This document shows, piece after piece, positions 1-7,992 of a DNA stretch of 64,000 bases (its first letter is position 1; every line of letters begins with the position of its first letter). Origin of the DNA: Sphingomonas sp. EC-HK361 (lineage in GTDB: Bacteria > Pseudomonadota > Alphaproteobacteria > Sphingomonadales > Sphingomonadaceae); assembly GCF_902498785.1 (NCBI RefSeq), contig NZ_LR701492.1:104368-168367 (forward strand). Direction: 5' to 3'. A program made the position numbers and the translations under genes. The notes below the pieces were generated by a model that worked only from the letters and a program-made list of their open reading frames with translations, had not been told where the DNA came from and did no database searches.

Positions 1-207
1 CAGCACCGCCTCGACATCGACAGGCGCCGGGGGCGCGGCCGGTGCGGCTTGCGGAGCCGGTGCCGGCTGAGCGGGAGGCGGTGCCGCCTGGGTTGGCGCG
101 GACTGGGGTGCAGGGGCAGCGGGCGCGTCCTTATGTCCACCGAACTGACCGCCCAGCGGACCGCGCTGACCGAAGATCGCGTCCTTGATCTTGCCGAAGA
201 TGCTCAT
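1..207 (-). CDS. DUF3597-type protein, N-terminal part (cut by window edge)
   Basis: Only the N-terminus lies in the window; the gene runs leftwards off the edge. The visible protein starts with MSIFGKIKDAIFG, typical of DUF3597 (LysM-associated) proteins, followed by a low-complexity Ala/Pro/Gln linker of about 40 residues that leads into a VDVEAVL stretch where the conserved domain should begin. The start ATG at 207 has an upstream purine-rich stretch. Function of the family is unknown. The linker composition is normal for such proteins and is not a sign of a false frame, because the N-terminal block is family-like. The C-terminal domain cannot be verified here. Confidence 0.75.
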   Translation of the reverse strand, partial: MSIFGKIKDAIFGQRGPLGGQFGGHKDAPAAPAPQSAPTQAAPPPAQPAPAPQAAPAAPPAPVDVEAVL

Positions 208-263
208 GCTCGCTCTCCCGTTCCGTCCTGGCGCTCAACGCGCAAGGCGCCGCTTCGGGCGCA

Positions 264-635
264 TCATCCCGCCGCAAGATCTTCGCGATTGACGCCGTAA
301 TAGCTCGCCACGCGGTCGGCATAGGCCTGGTCGAAAACCGGCGCGTTGTTGGCCCAGCTCGGCCCGCCTTCCAGCAGGCGGCGGTCGATCGTCACGACAT
401 ACAGGTCGCGCACCGGATCGAAGGTGAGCAGCTGGAAGGGCAGCGGATAGAAGCTCTTGCCCATGCCCAGAAACCCGCCGAGGCTCAGCACCGCATGGGT
501 GACCCGTCCGGAGCCCTTGTGGACCTCGAACGCGTGGATCGTGCCCACCGCGTCGCCGTCGCGGCTTTCGACTTTCATCGTGCCGGTCACGTTCGCCTGG
601 ATAAGCAGCAGCGTGGGGGGGGCGGCGTCGGCCAT
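264..635 (-). CDS. PRC-barrel domain protein
   Basis: A 123-residue protein. Residues of about 10-100 fit a PRC-barrel: a beta-rich stretch with VTGTMKVESRDGDAVGTI, a VLSLGGFLGMGKSFYPLPF segment and a C-terminal helix-forming tail. PRC-barrels occur in RimM, photosynthetic reaction centre H subunits and many small stress-associated proteins; no partner domain is present here. It lies 56 bp upstream, in transcription order, of the DUF3597 gene on the same strand and could be cotranscribed with it. No signal peptide or membrane segment is seen, so a cytoplasmic protein is expected. The precise role is not inferable. Confidence 0.8.
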   Translation of the reverse strand: MADAAPPTLLLIQANVTGTMKVESRDGDAVGTIHAFEVHKGSGRVTHAVLSLGGFLGMGKSFYPLPFQLLTFDPVRDLYVVTIDRRLLEGGPSWANNAPVFDQAYADRVASYYGVNREDLAAG

Positions 636-772
636 CGGTCATCTCCAAATCGGTCGTTTCGCCGCAGGAACCGCCGGGCGAGGCGCACGGTTCCGCCGTG
701 CCGCGTCCGCTGCAAGGTGGCGCGCGGTTCGCGTGCCTTGAGCCAGCGTGCCGCATCGCCCATAGACCGTGC

Positions 773-1333
773 ATGCGTGCGTATCCGTTCCCCCGCCCCG
801 TCGCCCGGATTGCCGGGCCGCTTGCCGTGACGATTGCCGCGATGCTCGCCGGCTGCATCCCCTCACGACCCGCGCCGACGCCGCCGCCGGTCGTGCACCC
901 GGCACCCGAACCGGCGCCCGAACCTGCCCCACCGCCGGCATCGTCGGACTGGCGCGACTGGCCGCTGACCCCCGGCACCTGGACCTATGCCCGCGATCCA
1001 CGCGGCAGCGTCGCCAAGTTCGGCACCGCGGGCGCCGACGCCGCGCTCGTCCTGCGCTGCGACCTCCAGCGCCGCCAGCTTTACCTCTCGCGTCCCGGCA
1101 TAGCGCTCACCCCGATGACGATCCGCACGACGAGCGCGACAAGGGCGCTGGCCGTCCAGCCGACCGGCGGCGCGCCGGCCTATGTCGCGGCGACGCTCAC
1201 CGCGCGCGATCCGCTGCTCGATGCGATCGGGTTCAGCCGCGGACGCTTCATCGTCGAGCAGCAGGGCGCAGCGACGCTGGTCGTGCCGGCCTGGGCAGAG
1301 ATCGAACGGGTGACCGAGGATTGCCGCGGCTGA
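773..1333 (+). CDS. Predicted lipoprotein of unknown function
   Basis: The reading frame is longer, but the ATG at 773 gives a clean lipoprotein signal: a short basic N-terminus, a hydrophobic stretch and the lipobox LAGC with Cys at about residue 28. A Pro/Ala-rich spacer follows (residues about 35-55), then a globular domain of about 130 residues starting SDWRDWPLTPGTWTYARD. That core resembles small sphingomonad proteins annotated as hypothetical; I do not recognise a named family. Likely anchored to a cell membrane facing the periplasm. It is divergent from the PRC-barrel gene, with a shared promoter region at about 636-772. Confidence 0.7.
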   Translation: MRAYPFPRPVARIAGPLAVTIAAMLAGCIPSRPAPTPPPVVHPAPEPAPEPAPPPASSDWRDWPLTPGTWTYARDPRGSVAKFGTAGADAALVLRCDLQRRQLYLSRPGIALTPMTIRTTSATRALAVQPTGGAPAYVAATLTARDPLLDAIGFSRGRFIVEQQGAATLVVPAWAEIERVTEDCRG

Positions 1334-1465
1334 CGCTATATCCGGAACGTCGCGCAGACCTGTGATTCTCTTCCAAAACTTCGCATAAAACAAGACTTGT
1401 ATCGCGCCATCTTTCGACTCACATTGGCGTCGTGGTCTTCAAGATCACGGCTTTATCAACCAGCG

Positions 1466-1479
1466 AAAGGAGGTGATCC
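1466..1479 (+). promoter_or_regulatory. Perfect 14-nt Shine-Dalgarno (full anti-SD complement)
   Basis: AAAGGAGGTGATCC pairs along its whole length with the 3' end of bacterial 16S rRNA (GGATCACCTCCTTT). The core GGAGG ends seven bases before the ATG at 1481, an optimal distance. Such full-length complementarity is rare, and it decides the start of the short ORF that follows. A downstream TATCCTCCTT (1561-1570) is nearly its complement and could sequester it. Confidence 0.7.
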
Positions 1480-1480
1480 G

Positions 1481-1537
1481 ATGTCTCATGGTTCAGCAGT
1501 GAGTTCGGTTCGGTTCGTTCGGGGGACGCGCTTCTAA
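1481..1537 (+). CDS. 18-residue peptide behind a perfect Shine-Dalgarno
   Basis: The ORF encodes MSHGSAVSSVRFVRGTRF followed by TAA. Its support is the 14-nt ribosome binding site one base upstream of the ATG, not its length. The peptide is basic, with a Ser/Val/Arg/Phe-rich C-terminus, and has no membrane segment or signal peptide. Its role is unknown; it may act as a leader peptide, a translational sensor or a ribosome-binding decoy within the structured transcript at about 1410-1694. It is oriented like the downstream RNB gene, but a terminator at 1651-1694 separates them, so it probably forms its own unit. Confidence 0.5.
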   Translation: MSHGSAVSSVRFVRGTRF

Positions 1538-1582
1538 ATCCGCCGTTTCGCCGCGGGAGGTATCCTCCTTCAATCAACGCGG

Positions 1583-1651
1583 ATGAGACACAGGAACAGA
1601 GGCTCGCATGGTCCTCCGGGCTGGAGCTCTCCGGCCGCTGACCATGTTTAG
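1583..1651 (+). CDS. Possible 22-residue second short ORF in the same transcript
   Basis: An ATG at 1583 opens 22 codons (starting MRHRNRGSHG) and ends at TAG on the first bases of the terminator stem. The only ribosome-binding-like sequence (GGGAGG, about 1555-1560) is too far upstream and sits in a hairpin. Termination exactly at the terminator base is suggestive of attenuation geometry but may be chance. I regard it as weakly supported. Confidence 0.2.
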   Translation: MRHRNRGSHGPPGWSSPAADHV

Positions 1652-1694
1652 GGGTTGTCGGGTGTTCTTTCGGGAGCATTCGGCAACCTCTTTT
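1651..1694 (+). terminator. Intrinsic terminator
   Basis: The arms 1651-1667 and 1674-1690 form a stem of 17 pairs, including several G-U pairs, around a six-base loop, followed directly by TTTT. This is the clearest rho-independent terminator in the window and closes the small-ORF transcript upstream. Confidence 0.75.
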
Positions 1695-1781
1695 CACGCG
1701 CAGCGCGCATGGCCGCAGCGAAGCTGCGTCCAAGACGCGCAAGTGCGGCCGGCGCGGCAAGGCCGCGACCGACATAGCCTG

Positions 1782-1816
1782 TCCTGAGCGCCTGCCTTGC
1801 CAGGCAGTCGAAGGGC
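1782..1816. repeat. Short dispersed repeat (TCCTGAGC...GTCGAAGGGC type)
   Basis: The stretch TCCTGAGCGCCTGCCTTGC followed by AGGCAGTCGAAGGGC recurs almost exactly at about 53002-53036, and a shorter relative lies at about 10803-10824. It contains a small internal hairpin (GCCTGCC/GGCAG). It lies in the spacer before the RNB gene, where bases 1695-1893 show nothing else recognisable. Confidence 0.6.
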
Positions 1817-1893
1817 GGCTTTGCCGCGACGGCACTAGGCCCAAATGTTCTCCAACCCTTTTCTAACCCCACCAATCCGCTATCCCCTTCGCG

Positions 1894-3279
1894 ATGAAGG
1901 CCCTCCAAGATCCCAACCGCGCGCTGGCTGACGGCCTCGCCGCAATCCGCCTCCAATACCAGCTTCCCACCGCCTTCCCGCCCGAAGTGGAAGCCGCCGC
2001 AGCGGACGCCGCGAAACGCGCGCTCACCGCCCACGCCGATCGCACCGCGATCCCCTTCGTCACCCTCGACCCCGCGACCTCGACCGATCTCGATCAGGCC
2101 TTTACGATCGAACCCGCCGGCGCAGACCTTCTGCTCCACTACGCGATCGCCGACGTCGCCTGGTTCGTCGATGATGGCGGCGTCATCGATGCCGAAGCCT
2201 GGCGCCGCGGCGAGACGCTCTATCTCCCCGACGGCAAGGCCGGACTTTATCCGCGCGTGCTCAGCGAAGGCGCGGCGAGCCTGCTGCCCGATGGCGACCG
2301 CCCCGCGATCGTCTTCACCGTCCGCGTCGTCCCCGATGGCGCGGCGAAAATCGACGGCGTGGAGCGCGCGCGGATCCGCAGCCGGGCGAAGCTGGCCTAT
2401 GACAACGTCCGCGATACCGACCTGCCGCCCGACTTCGCCGAGCTCTCCCGCCGCATCGCCGCAGCGGAAACGCGGCGCGGCGCGGCGCGCGTCGATCCGC
2501 CTGAACAGGAAGTCGCGGCCGGGGCGGACGGTCGCCTCGCGCTCGCTTTCCGCCCGCGCCTCGAATCCGAAGCGCGCAACGCAGCGATGTCGCTCGCGAC
2601 GAACCTCGCGGTCGCGGATCTGCTCCAGGCGCATCATACCGGCCTGTTCCGCGTGATGGCCGAGCCCGACGCAAGCGCCGTAAAACGCCTCCGTCATACC
2701 GCCACCGCCCTCGGGCTGACCTGGCCCGATGAAACGCCGCTGGAATCCTACGAACGCACCCTCGACCCCGCAGACCCCCGTCAGGCCGCCTTCATGCTGG
2801 CGATCCGTCGCGCCGGAAACGGCGCCTCTTACGCGCCGTATCGCGACGGCGAGGTGCCGTGGCACGCCGCGATGGCCGCCACCTACGCGCAGGCGACCGC
2901 CCCGCTCCGCCGCCTCGCCGACCGCTACGTCGTCGAGGCGGCGCTGGCGGTGGCGAACGGAAAACCCGTGCCGCCCGCCGCCCTCGACGCCTTCCCCCGC
3001 CTCCCCAAGGCCATGGCGCGCGCCGACATGCTGAGCGGCCAGATCGACCGCGCGGTGATCGATCTCGCGGAGGCGGCGATGCTCCAGGGGCGCGAGGGCG
3101 AGACCTTCGCCGCGGTCGCGACCGACCTCGACGATCGCGGGACGCAGGTGCAGCTCCGCAACTTGCCCGTCGTCGCCCGCATCCCGGCGAACGGTGTCCT
3201 GCCCGGCCAGCCTGTCACGCTTCACCTGACGCTTGCCGACCCGATCGAGCGGCGTATCGCATTCGAACCGGTGGTCTGA
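1894..3279 (+). CDS. RNB-domain 3'-5' exoribonuclease (RNase II-like)
   Basis: The protein has 461 residues. The RNB catalytic domain begins near residue 50, with VTLDPATSTDLDQAFTIE as the metal-binding motif and YAIADVAWFVDDGG after it; the C-terminal 60 residues look S1-like. The N-terminal cold-shock domains of E. coli RNase II are missing. In the motif the last Asp of the usual DxDDA is Gln (DLDQA), a variant I associate with short RNB proteins in other phyla as well, so activity is likely but unproven. The protein should degrade RNA processively in the cytoplasm. It is distinct from the full RNase R at 29214-31535. The ATG has only a weak ribosome binding site. Confidence 0.85.
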   Translation: MKALQDPNRALADGLAAIRLQYQLPTAFPPEVEAAAADAAKRALTAHADRTAIPFVTLDPATSTDLDQAFTIEPAGADLLLHYAIADVAWFVDDGGVIDAEAWRRGETLYLPDGKAGLYPRVLSEGAASLLPDGDRPAIVFTVRVVPDGAAKIDGVERARIRSRAKLAYDNVRDTDLPPDFAELSRRIAAAETRRGAARVDPPEQEVAAGADGRLALAFRPRLESEARNAAMSLATNLAVADLLQAHHTGLFRVMAEPDASAVKRLRHTATALGLTWPDETPLESYERTLDPADPRQAAFMLAIRRAGNGASYAPYRDGEVPWHAAMAATYAQATAPLRRLADRYVVEAALAVANGKPVPPAALDAFPRLPKAMARADMLSGQIDRAVIDLAEAAMLQGREGETFAAVATDLDDRGTQVQLRNLPVVARIPANGVLPGQPVTLHLTLADPIERRIAFEPVV

Positions 3280-3283
3280 CTCT

Positions 3284-3312
3284 CGTCACCCCGAACTTGA
3301 TCCGGGGTGACG
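3284..3312. repeat. GTCACCCC-type palindrome between convergent genes
   Basis: CGTCACCCCG and CGGGGTGACG form a perfect 10-bp stem around nine bases. It sits between the ends of the RNB and fumarase genes and could act as a bidirectional transcription barrier, although no T-tract follows. Related copies lie at 20861-20940, 24674-24756, 42107-42239 and 52911-53045. Confidence 0.75.
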
Positions 3313-3326
3313 TCATGGGCATACGC

Positions 3327-4850
3327 TCACGCCCCTTCCAGCAGCCGCTCCCGCGCGATCTTGTCCCGCCACACGAGCGGCGCGAGCTGGTGGACGTTGT
3401 TGCCTTCGCTATCCACCGCGACCGTCACCGGGAAATCCGCGACCTCGAACTCGTAGATGGCCTCCATCCCCAGGTCCTCGAACCCGACGACCTTCGATCC
3501 CTTGATCGCGCGCGCGACCAGATACGCCGCCCCGCCGACCGCCATCAGATACGCCGATTTCCCTTCCGCGATCGCCTGCGTCGCATCCGGCCCGCGCTCG
3601 GCCTTGCCGACCATCGCGAGCAGGCCTTGCGCCAGCATCATCCGGGTGAACTTGTCCATCCGCGTCGCAGTCGTCGGACCCGCCGGCCCCACGACCTCCT
3701 CGCCGACCGGATCGACCGGGCCGACATAATAGATGACGCGGCCCTTGAAGCTCACCGGCAGCTCCTCGCCGGCGTCGAGCATGTCCTTGATCCGCTTGTG
3801 CGCAGCGTCGCGCCCGGTCAGCATCTTGCCGTTCAATAGCAGCCGGTCGCCCTGTTTCCAGCCCTGCACGATCTCGGGCGTCAGCGTATCGAGATCGACC
3901 CGGATCGCCGCCCGGTCCGGCGTCCAGTTCACGTCGGGCCATTCGTCGAGCTTCGGCGCTTCCAGATAGGCCGGACCCGATCCATCGAGCACGAAATGCG
4001 CGTGGCGCGTGGCGGCGCAATTCGGGATCATCGCGACTGGCTTGCCCGCGGCGTGACACGGCGCATCCTTGATCTTCACGTCGAGAATGGTCGAAAGCCC
4101 GCCCAGACCCTGCGCGCCGATACCGAGCGCATTGACCTTGTCGAAAATCTCGACGCGCAGCTTCTCGATATCGGTTCGCGGCCCGCGCAGCTTCAACTGC
4201 GCCATGTCGATCGGCTCCATCAGCGCCTGTTTCGCCAGCAGGACGCAGTGTTCCGCCGTCCCGCCGATCCCGATGCCCAACATCCCGGGCGGGCACCACC
4301 CTGCGCCCATCTGCGGCAGCATCTCGATCACCCAGTCGACGATCGAATCGCTCGGGTTCATCATCTTGAACTTGGACTTGTTCTCGGACCCGCCGCCCTT
4401 CGCTGCGACATCGACCGAAACGGTGTCGCCCGGCACCAGATCGACATGGAGCACGCAGGGCGTGTTGTCCTTGGTGTTGCGCCGGGTGAAGGCCGGATCG
4501 GCAAGCACCGAGGCGCGCAGCGGGTTCTCGGGGTTCAGATAGGCGCGCCGCACGCCTTCATCGACAACGTCCTGCATCGAGCGCGACGTGTCGTCGAGCC
4601 GGCAGTCCATGCCCCATCGCACGAAGACGTTGACGATGCCGGTGTCCTGACAGATCGGCCTATGCCCTTCGGCGCACATCCGGCTGTTGGTCAGGATCTG
4701 CGCGATCGCGTCCTTCGCCGCCGGCCCCTGCTCGGCCTTGTACGCCTCGCCGAGCGCACGGATGTAATCCATCGGATGGTAGTAGCTGATGAACTGGAGC
4801 GCGTCGGCGACGCTCTCGATCAGATCGGCTGCGCGGATCGTTTTCGTCAT
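3327..4850 (-). CDS. fumA: Fumarate hydratase, class I (4Fe-4S)
   Basis: A protein of 507 residues, normal for the single-chain iron-sulfur fumarases of the TCA cycle, which interconvert fumarate and malate. Visible signatures are ICQDTGIVNVFVRWG in the N-terminal alpha domain, GGGSENKSKFKMMNPSDSI, the NCAATRHAHF stretch, and a C-terminal beta domain with GPAGPTTATRMDKFT. Conserved cysteines for the 4Fe-4S cluster are present, including the one in ICQDTG. The frame extends 22 codons upstream, but the ATG at 4850 opens with MTKTIRAADLIESVADALQF, the usual family start. It is divergent from the c-di-GMP protein at 4951 with only about 100 bp between starts. Confidence 0.93.
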   Translation of the reverse strand: MTKTIRAADLIESVADALQFISYYHPMDYIRALGEAYKAEQGPAAKDAIAQILTNSRMCAEGHRPICQDTGIVNVFVRWGMDCRLDDTSRSMQDVVDEGVRRAYLNPENPLRASVLADPAFTRRNTKDNTPCVLHVDLVPGDTVSVDVAAKGGGSENKSKFKMMNPSDSIVDWVIEMLPQMGAGWCPPGMLGIGIGGTAEHCVLLAKQALMEPIDMAQLKLRGPRTDIEKLRVEIFDKVNALGIGAQGLGGLSTILDVKIKDAPCHAAGKPVAMIPNCAATRHAHFVLDGSGPAYLEAPKLDEWPDVNWTPDRAAIRVDLDTLTPEIVQGWKQGDRLLLNGKMLTGRDAAHKRIKDMLDAGEELPVSFKGRVIYYVGPVDPVGEEVVGPAGPTTATRMDKFTRMMLAQGLLAMVGKAERGPDATQAIAEGKSAYLMAVGGAAYLVARAIKGSKVVGFEDLGMEAIYEFEVADFPVTVAVDSEGNNVHQLAPLVWRDKIARERLLEGA

Positions 4851-4950
4851 GGCAGCGCCGTTACGGCGTGCGTGGCCCGCCCGCAACGGTCGCGTTTCGT
4901 TAAGCATCTCCGTCAAGCGCGTTCAAACCCTTCGGCGCTACCCGGGGGGG

Positions 4951-7575
4951 ATGGGAGATACCGCCGACGACAACGAAACGATTCTCGGCGTGGCCGATGC
5001 GCTCGGCCTGTGTGCGACTCATGACGAAGGGCTGGCGGAAACCCACGAGGCGCATTTGTCGGAAGCTTCGGCGCTGTGGCCGGTCGCGCTGACCGCGATC
5101 TTCCTTGCGCCCCTGTGCTTCGCCGCCGGCGCGCTGACGCAGGGCAGGATGGCGACCGCGGCCGAAATCGCCTTGCAGGGCGGCGCGCTGGTGGCTGGCG
5201 GGGTCGGCATCTTCATGGTCACCGGGCGCCGGACGCGCGGGCGGTGGCAGCCGCATACGCGGATCATCACGGTCGCGCTGCTCACGGCGCTGCTGGGAAT
5301 CGGCCTGTCCTGCCTGATCCCCTCGGTGCAGGATCTGCCCGCGTCTCCCTACCGGCTTGCCGGGATGGTCATCACCTTCGGCGCGGTCATCGCCACCGCG
5401 ATCGCGCTCCATCCCATTCGGGCGGCGACGCTCGCCTTCGCGCTGTCGCTCGCCATCATGGTGCCCTTCACCGCAGGCATGGGCCTTGCCGCCGCGCTCG
5501 CGCTGCTGCTCGTCGCGCTGCTGACGATGGGAGTCCTGCGCGTCGCCCGCCACGACCGGAGGAAATTCGACCGCGAGGTCGCGAATCGCGGCGACGCGCA
5601 ACTGGCCGCGCGGCTGGTCGACGATTTCGAAAGCCAGGGCACGGGCTGGTTCTGGCAGACCGACCGGCTTGGCAATTTCACCTACCTGACCGAAAAGGTC
5701 GCGCGCGAGATCGCGGGTCTCGGCATCGACCCGGCGCGCAACCGTATCACCGATATCTTCCGCGTCGATTCCGAACTGGTCGAAACCGAGCGCACGCTGA
5801 CGTTCCACTTCTCGTCGCGCACGTCGTTCAACGATTATTCGGTGCGCCCCGCCTTCGAGACCGAGGCCGATCGCTGGTGGTCGATTTCCGGGCGTCCGAT
5901 CATCGACGATTTCGGTCGCTTCCAGGGCTTTATCGGCTCCGGCTCCGACCTGACCGAAAAGCGCCGGGCCGAGGCCGAGATCACGCGGCTCGCGCTGTTC
6001 GACAGCCTGACCGGACTCGCCAATCGTCAGCGGATGCGCCTTTCGCTCGACCAGACGCTGCAGCAGGGCGCGACGACCGCGCTGTTCCTGCTCGATCTCG
6101 ATCGGTTCAAGGCAGTCAACGACACGCTGGGCCACCAGACCGGTGATTCACTGCTGAAGCAGGTCGCCGGCCGGCTCCAGCGCGCGATCGGCGATGCGGG
6201 GCTCGTCGGGCGGCTGGGCGGAGACGAGTTCCAGGTCGTGCTGCCGCGCGAATTCAACCCGGACCGGCTCGCCGCGCTCGCGAACGAAGTCATCGCGACG
6301 CTGTCCCAGCCCTATTTCATCGACGGATCGTCGATCGCGATCGGCTGTTCGATCGGGATCGCGATGGCGCCCGATCATGGCAAGGATTCGGAAACGCTCG
6401 TCCGGAACGCCGATCTCGCGCTCTACGCCGCCAAGGCCGACGGCCGCGGCGTCCACCGCTTCTACCGCGACGAGCTGCTGGAGGGCGCGCGCAGCCGCAA
6501 GCGGCTTGAGGACGATCTGCGCACCGCGTTGCAGGACAACCAGCTTCACCTGACCTACCAGCCCGTCGTCTCGACCAGGACCGAGAAGATCGTCGGTTAT
6601 GAAGCGCTCGTTCGCTGGACCCACCCGGTCCACGGATCGATCAGCCCCTCCGATTTCATCCCCGTCGCAGAGGAGTGCGGGATGATCGAGGCGATCGGCG
6701 AGTGGGTGCTGCGCACCGCGGTCGATGAAGCCGCGCGCTGGCCGGGGCATGTCCGGGTCGCGGTCAACGTGTCGCCGATCCAGTTCGCCAACCCCGCGCT
6801 CCCCGTGATCGTCACCAATGCCCTCGCCGCCAGCGGTCTGCCCGCCGGGCGGCTGGAGCTGGAGATCACCGAAGGCGTCTTCCTCAATGAAAGCGCATCG
6901 TCCGAACGCATGTTCCAGGCGCTGAAGGGCATCGGCGTACGCCTTGCGCTCGACGATTTCGGCACCGGCTATTCGAGCCTCGGCTATCTGAAGAGCGCGC
7001 CGTTCGACAAGATCAAGATCGACCAGAGCTTCGTGCGCGGCGCGATCCAGCCGGGCAACCGCAACGCCGCGATCATCAAGGCGATCGTGACGCTCGCCGA
7101 CACGCTGGGCATGGAGACGACCGCGGAAGGCGTCGAGCAGCAGGACGAGATCGCGCTGATCCGCGAGCTCGGGTGCAGCCACATCCAGGGCTTCGTCTAT
7201 GGTCGCCCCGCTCCCGCCGCCACCGTGCACGAGCAACTGGCCGGCGCGCGGGGCCAGGCCGCCCCCATCGGCCACCGCGTCAGCCGCGCCGCGCGGACGA
7301 AGATGCTGCGGTCGGCGCGGATCGCGGTCGGCGAGGAGATGGGCGAGGTCCGCATCCGCAACATGTCGACCACCGGCGCGATGATCGACGGCGTCGATTT
7401 TCCGGCAGAGGCGATCGGCGTCGATGTGCAGATCGAGCTTCTGGAAGACCAGCTGTTCCCGGCGACGATCCGCTGGGCGAAGGACGGCAAGGCCGGGCTG
7501 GAATTCGCCCGCAGCTTCGATATGGAACGCCTCAACCAGGTGCCCTCGCGTATCTCGCGCCGAACCGCCGCCTGA
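4951..7575 (+). CDS. Membrane PAS-GGDEF-EAL-PilZ cyclic-di-GMP protein
   Basis: The 874-residue protein starts at an ATG after a run of G. Hydrophobic segments occupy about residues 30-205. A PAS-like sensor (about 225-335, GTGWFWQTDRLGNFTYLT) precedes a GGDEF domain with intact GGDEF at residues 423-427, an EAL domain with YEALVRW (E551) and DDFGTGYSSLGYLK, and a C-terminal PilZ-like segment (about 770-860) with RTKMLRSARIA and NMSTTGAMIDG. Both synthase and phosphodiesterase sites look intact, so it may make and degrade c-di-GMP, with the PilZ domain sensing the product. It has no obvious operon partner. Which activity dominates cannot be read from sequence. Confidence 0.92.
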   Translation: MGDTADDNETILGVADALGLCATHDEGLAETHEAHLSEASALWPVALTAIFLAPLCFAAGALTQGRMATAAEIALQGGALVAGGVGIFMVTGRRTRGRWQPHTRIITVALLTALLGIGLSCLIPSVQDLPASPYRLAGMVITFGAVIATAIALHPIRAATLAFALSLAIMVPFTAGMGLAAALALLLVALLTMGVLRVARHDRRKFDREVANRGDAQLAARLVDDFESQGTGWFWQTDRLGNFTYLTEKVAREIAGLGIDPARNRITDIFRVDSELVETERTLTFHFSSRTSFNDYSVRPAFETEADRWWSISGRPIIDDFGRFQGFIGSGSDLTEKRRAEAEITRLALFDSLTGLANRQRMRLSLDQTLQQGATTALFLLDLDRFKAVNDTLGHQTGDSLLKQVAGRLQRAIGDAGLVGRLGGDEFQVVLPREFNPDRLAALANEVIATLSQPYFIDGSSIAIGCSIGIAMAPDHGKDSETLVRNADLALYAAKADGRGVHRFYRDELLEGARSRKRLEDDLRTALQDNQLHLTYQPVVSTRTEKIVGYEALVRWTHPVHGSISPSDFIPVAEECGMIEAIGEWVLRTAVDEAARWPGHVRVAVNVSPIQFANPALPVIVTNALAASGLPAGRLELEITEGVFLNESASSERMFQALKGIGVRLALDDFGTGYSSLGYLKSAPFDKIKIDQSFVRGAIQPGNRNAAIIKAIVTLADTLGMETTAEGVEQQDEIALIRELGCSHIQGFVYGRPAPAATVHEQLAGARGQAAPIGHRVSRAARTKMLRSARIAVGEEMGEVRIRNMSTTGAMIDGVDFPAEAIGVDVQIELLEDQLFPATIRWAKDGKAGLEFARSFDMERLNQVPSRISRRTAA

Positions 7576-7992
7576 TCGATGGAAGGCCTTGCGCCGAGTT
7601 AACTGAGTCCTTCGCGCAACAGTAAATTTTTTTGCGATCGTGCATTCTTGCGCTTGAAAATCGCGCAAGCGGCAGAAGTCCACGCGTCGCGGCCAGAGCA
7701 GCCGCACAGGACGCCATTCCCGATGGTTTCGGCCGCATTTATCGACTTGCGCGCGGATTCGCTTTGGCACAATCTGTTGGGGTTGAGTTCGGGGGCGAAC
7801 CCAATCGCTGGTAGAACAGCCCGTGCAACCCTATATTGCACGCACGGAGTTCTGCGCGCTTTTCACAGGCGTGCGGTCCTGTTTTGTTCTTAGGCTTGGG
7901 TCGATCTCCGTGTAGGATGGGGGTTCGCCCCCGAGTCGAACGCGCTGCCCCCGGGCAGATCGGACGACACGTCGAAGCCGGGAGCGGATGAC
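7576..7992 (+). promoter_or_regulatory. Long nrdA leader with inverted repeats and NrdR-box-like sites
   Basis: No gene was found here. Two stretches resemble NrdR boxes (ACACAATATATTGTGT-like): GCACAATCTGTTGG near 7768 and CCCTATATTGCACG near 7830, both imperfect. A 14-bp perfect inverted repeat (TCGGGGGCGAACCC at 7789-7802; complement at 7921-7934) could close a stem of about 118 bases. GANTC sites, the methylation target of the cell-cycle methylase CcrM, occur near 7605, 7756 and 7933. Regulation by NrdR or the cell cycle is an inference. Confidence 0.4.

Larger units (their letters stand above)
1410..1694 (+). ncRNA. Candidate small transcript carrying short ORFs and a terminator
   Basis: This spacer contains a short inverted repeat (GTGGTCTT/AAGATCAC, about 1431-1448), a 14-nt stretch equal to the complement of the 16S rRNA 3' end (1466-1479), an 18-codon ORF, a hairpin with GGGAGG/CCTCC arms (about 1554-1568), another inverted repeat (GGTC/GACC near 1610 and 1640) and a strong intrinsic terminator ending in TTTT at 1694. 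Together these look like one structured transcript. The 5' end is a guess: no convincing promoter was recognised. I know no named RNA family matching it. The alternative is a short mRNA for the two peptides only. Confidence 0.4.

Noticed and set aside
1466-1479. Fragment of a 16S rRNA gene 3' end on the minus strand
   Set aside because: Only these 14 bases match; the preceding bases do not continue into the conserved 16S sequence. A Shine-Dalgarno with an ATG at correct spacing explains it better.
1648-3225. A 500-codon minus-strand frame opposite the RNB nuclease
   Set aside because: Gly/Arg-rich antisense translation without motifs; it also runs through the terminator at 1651-1694.
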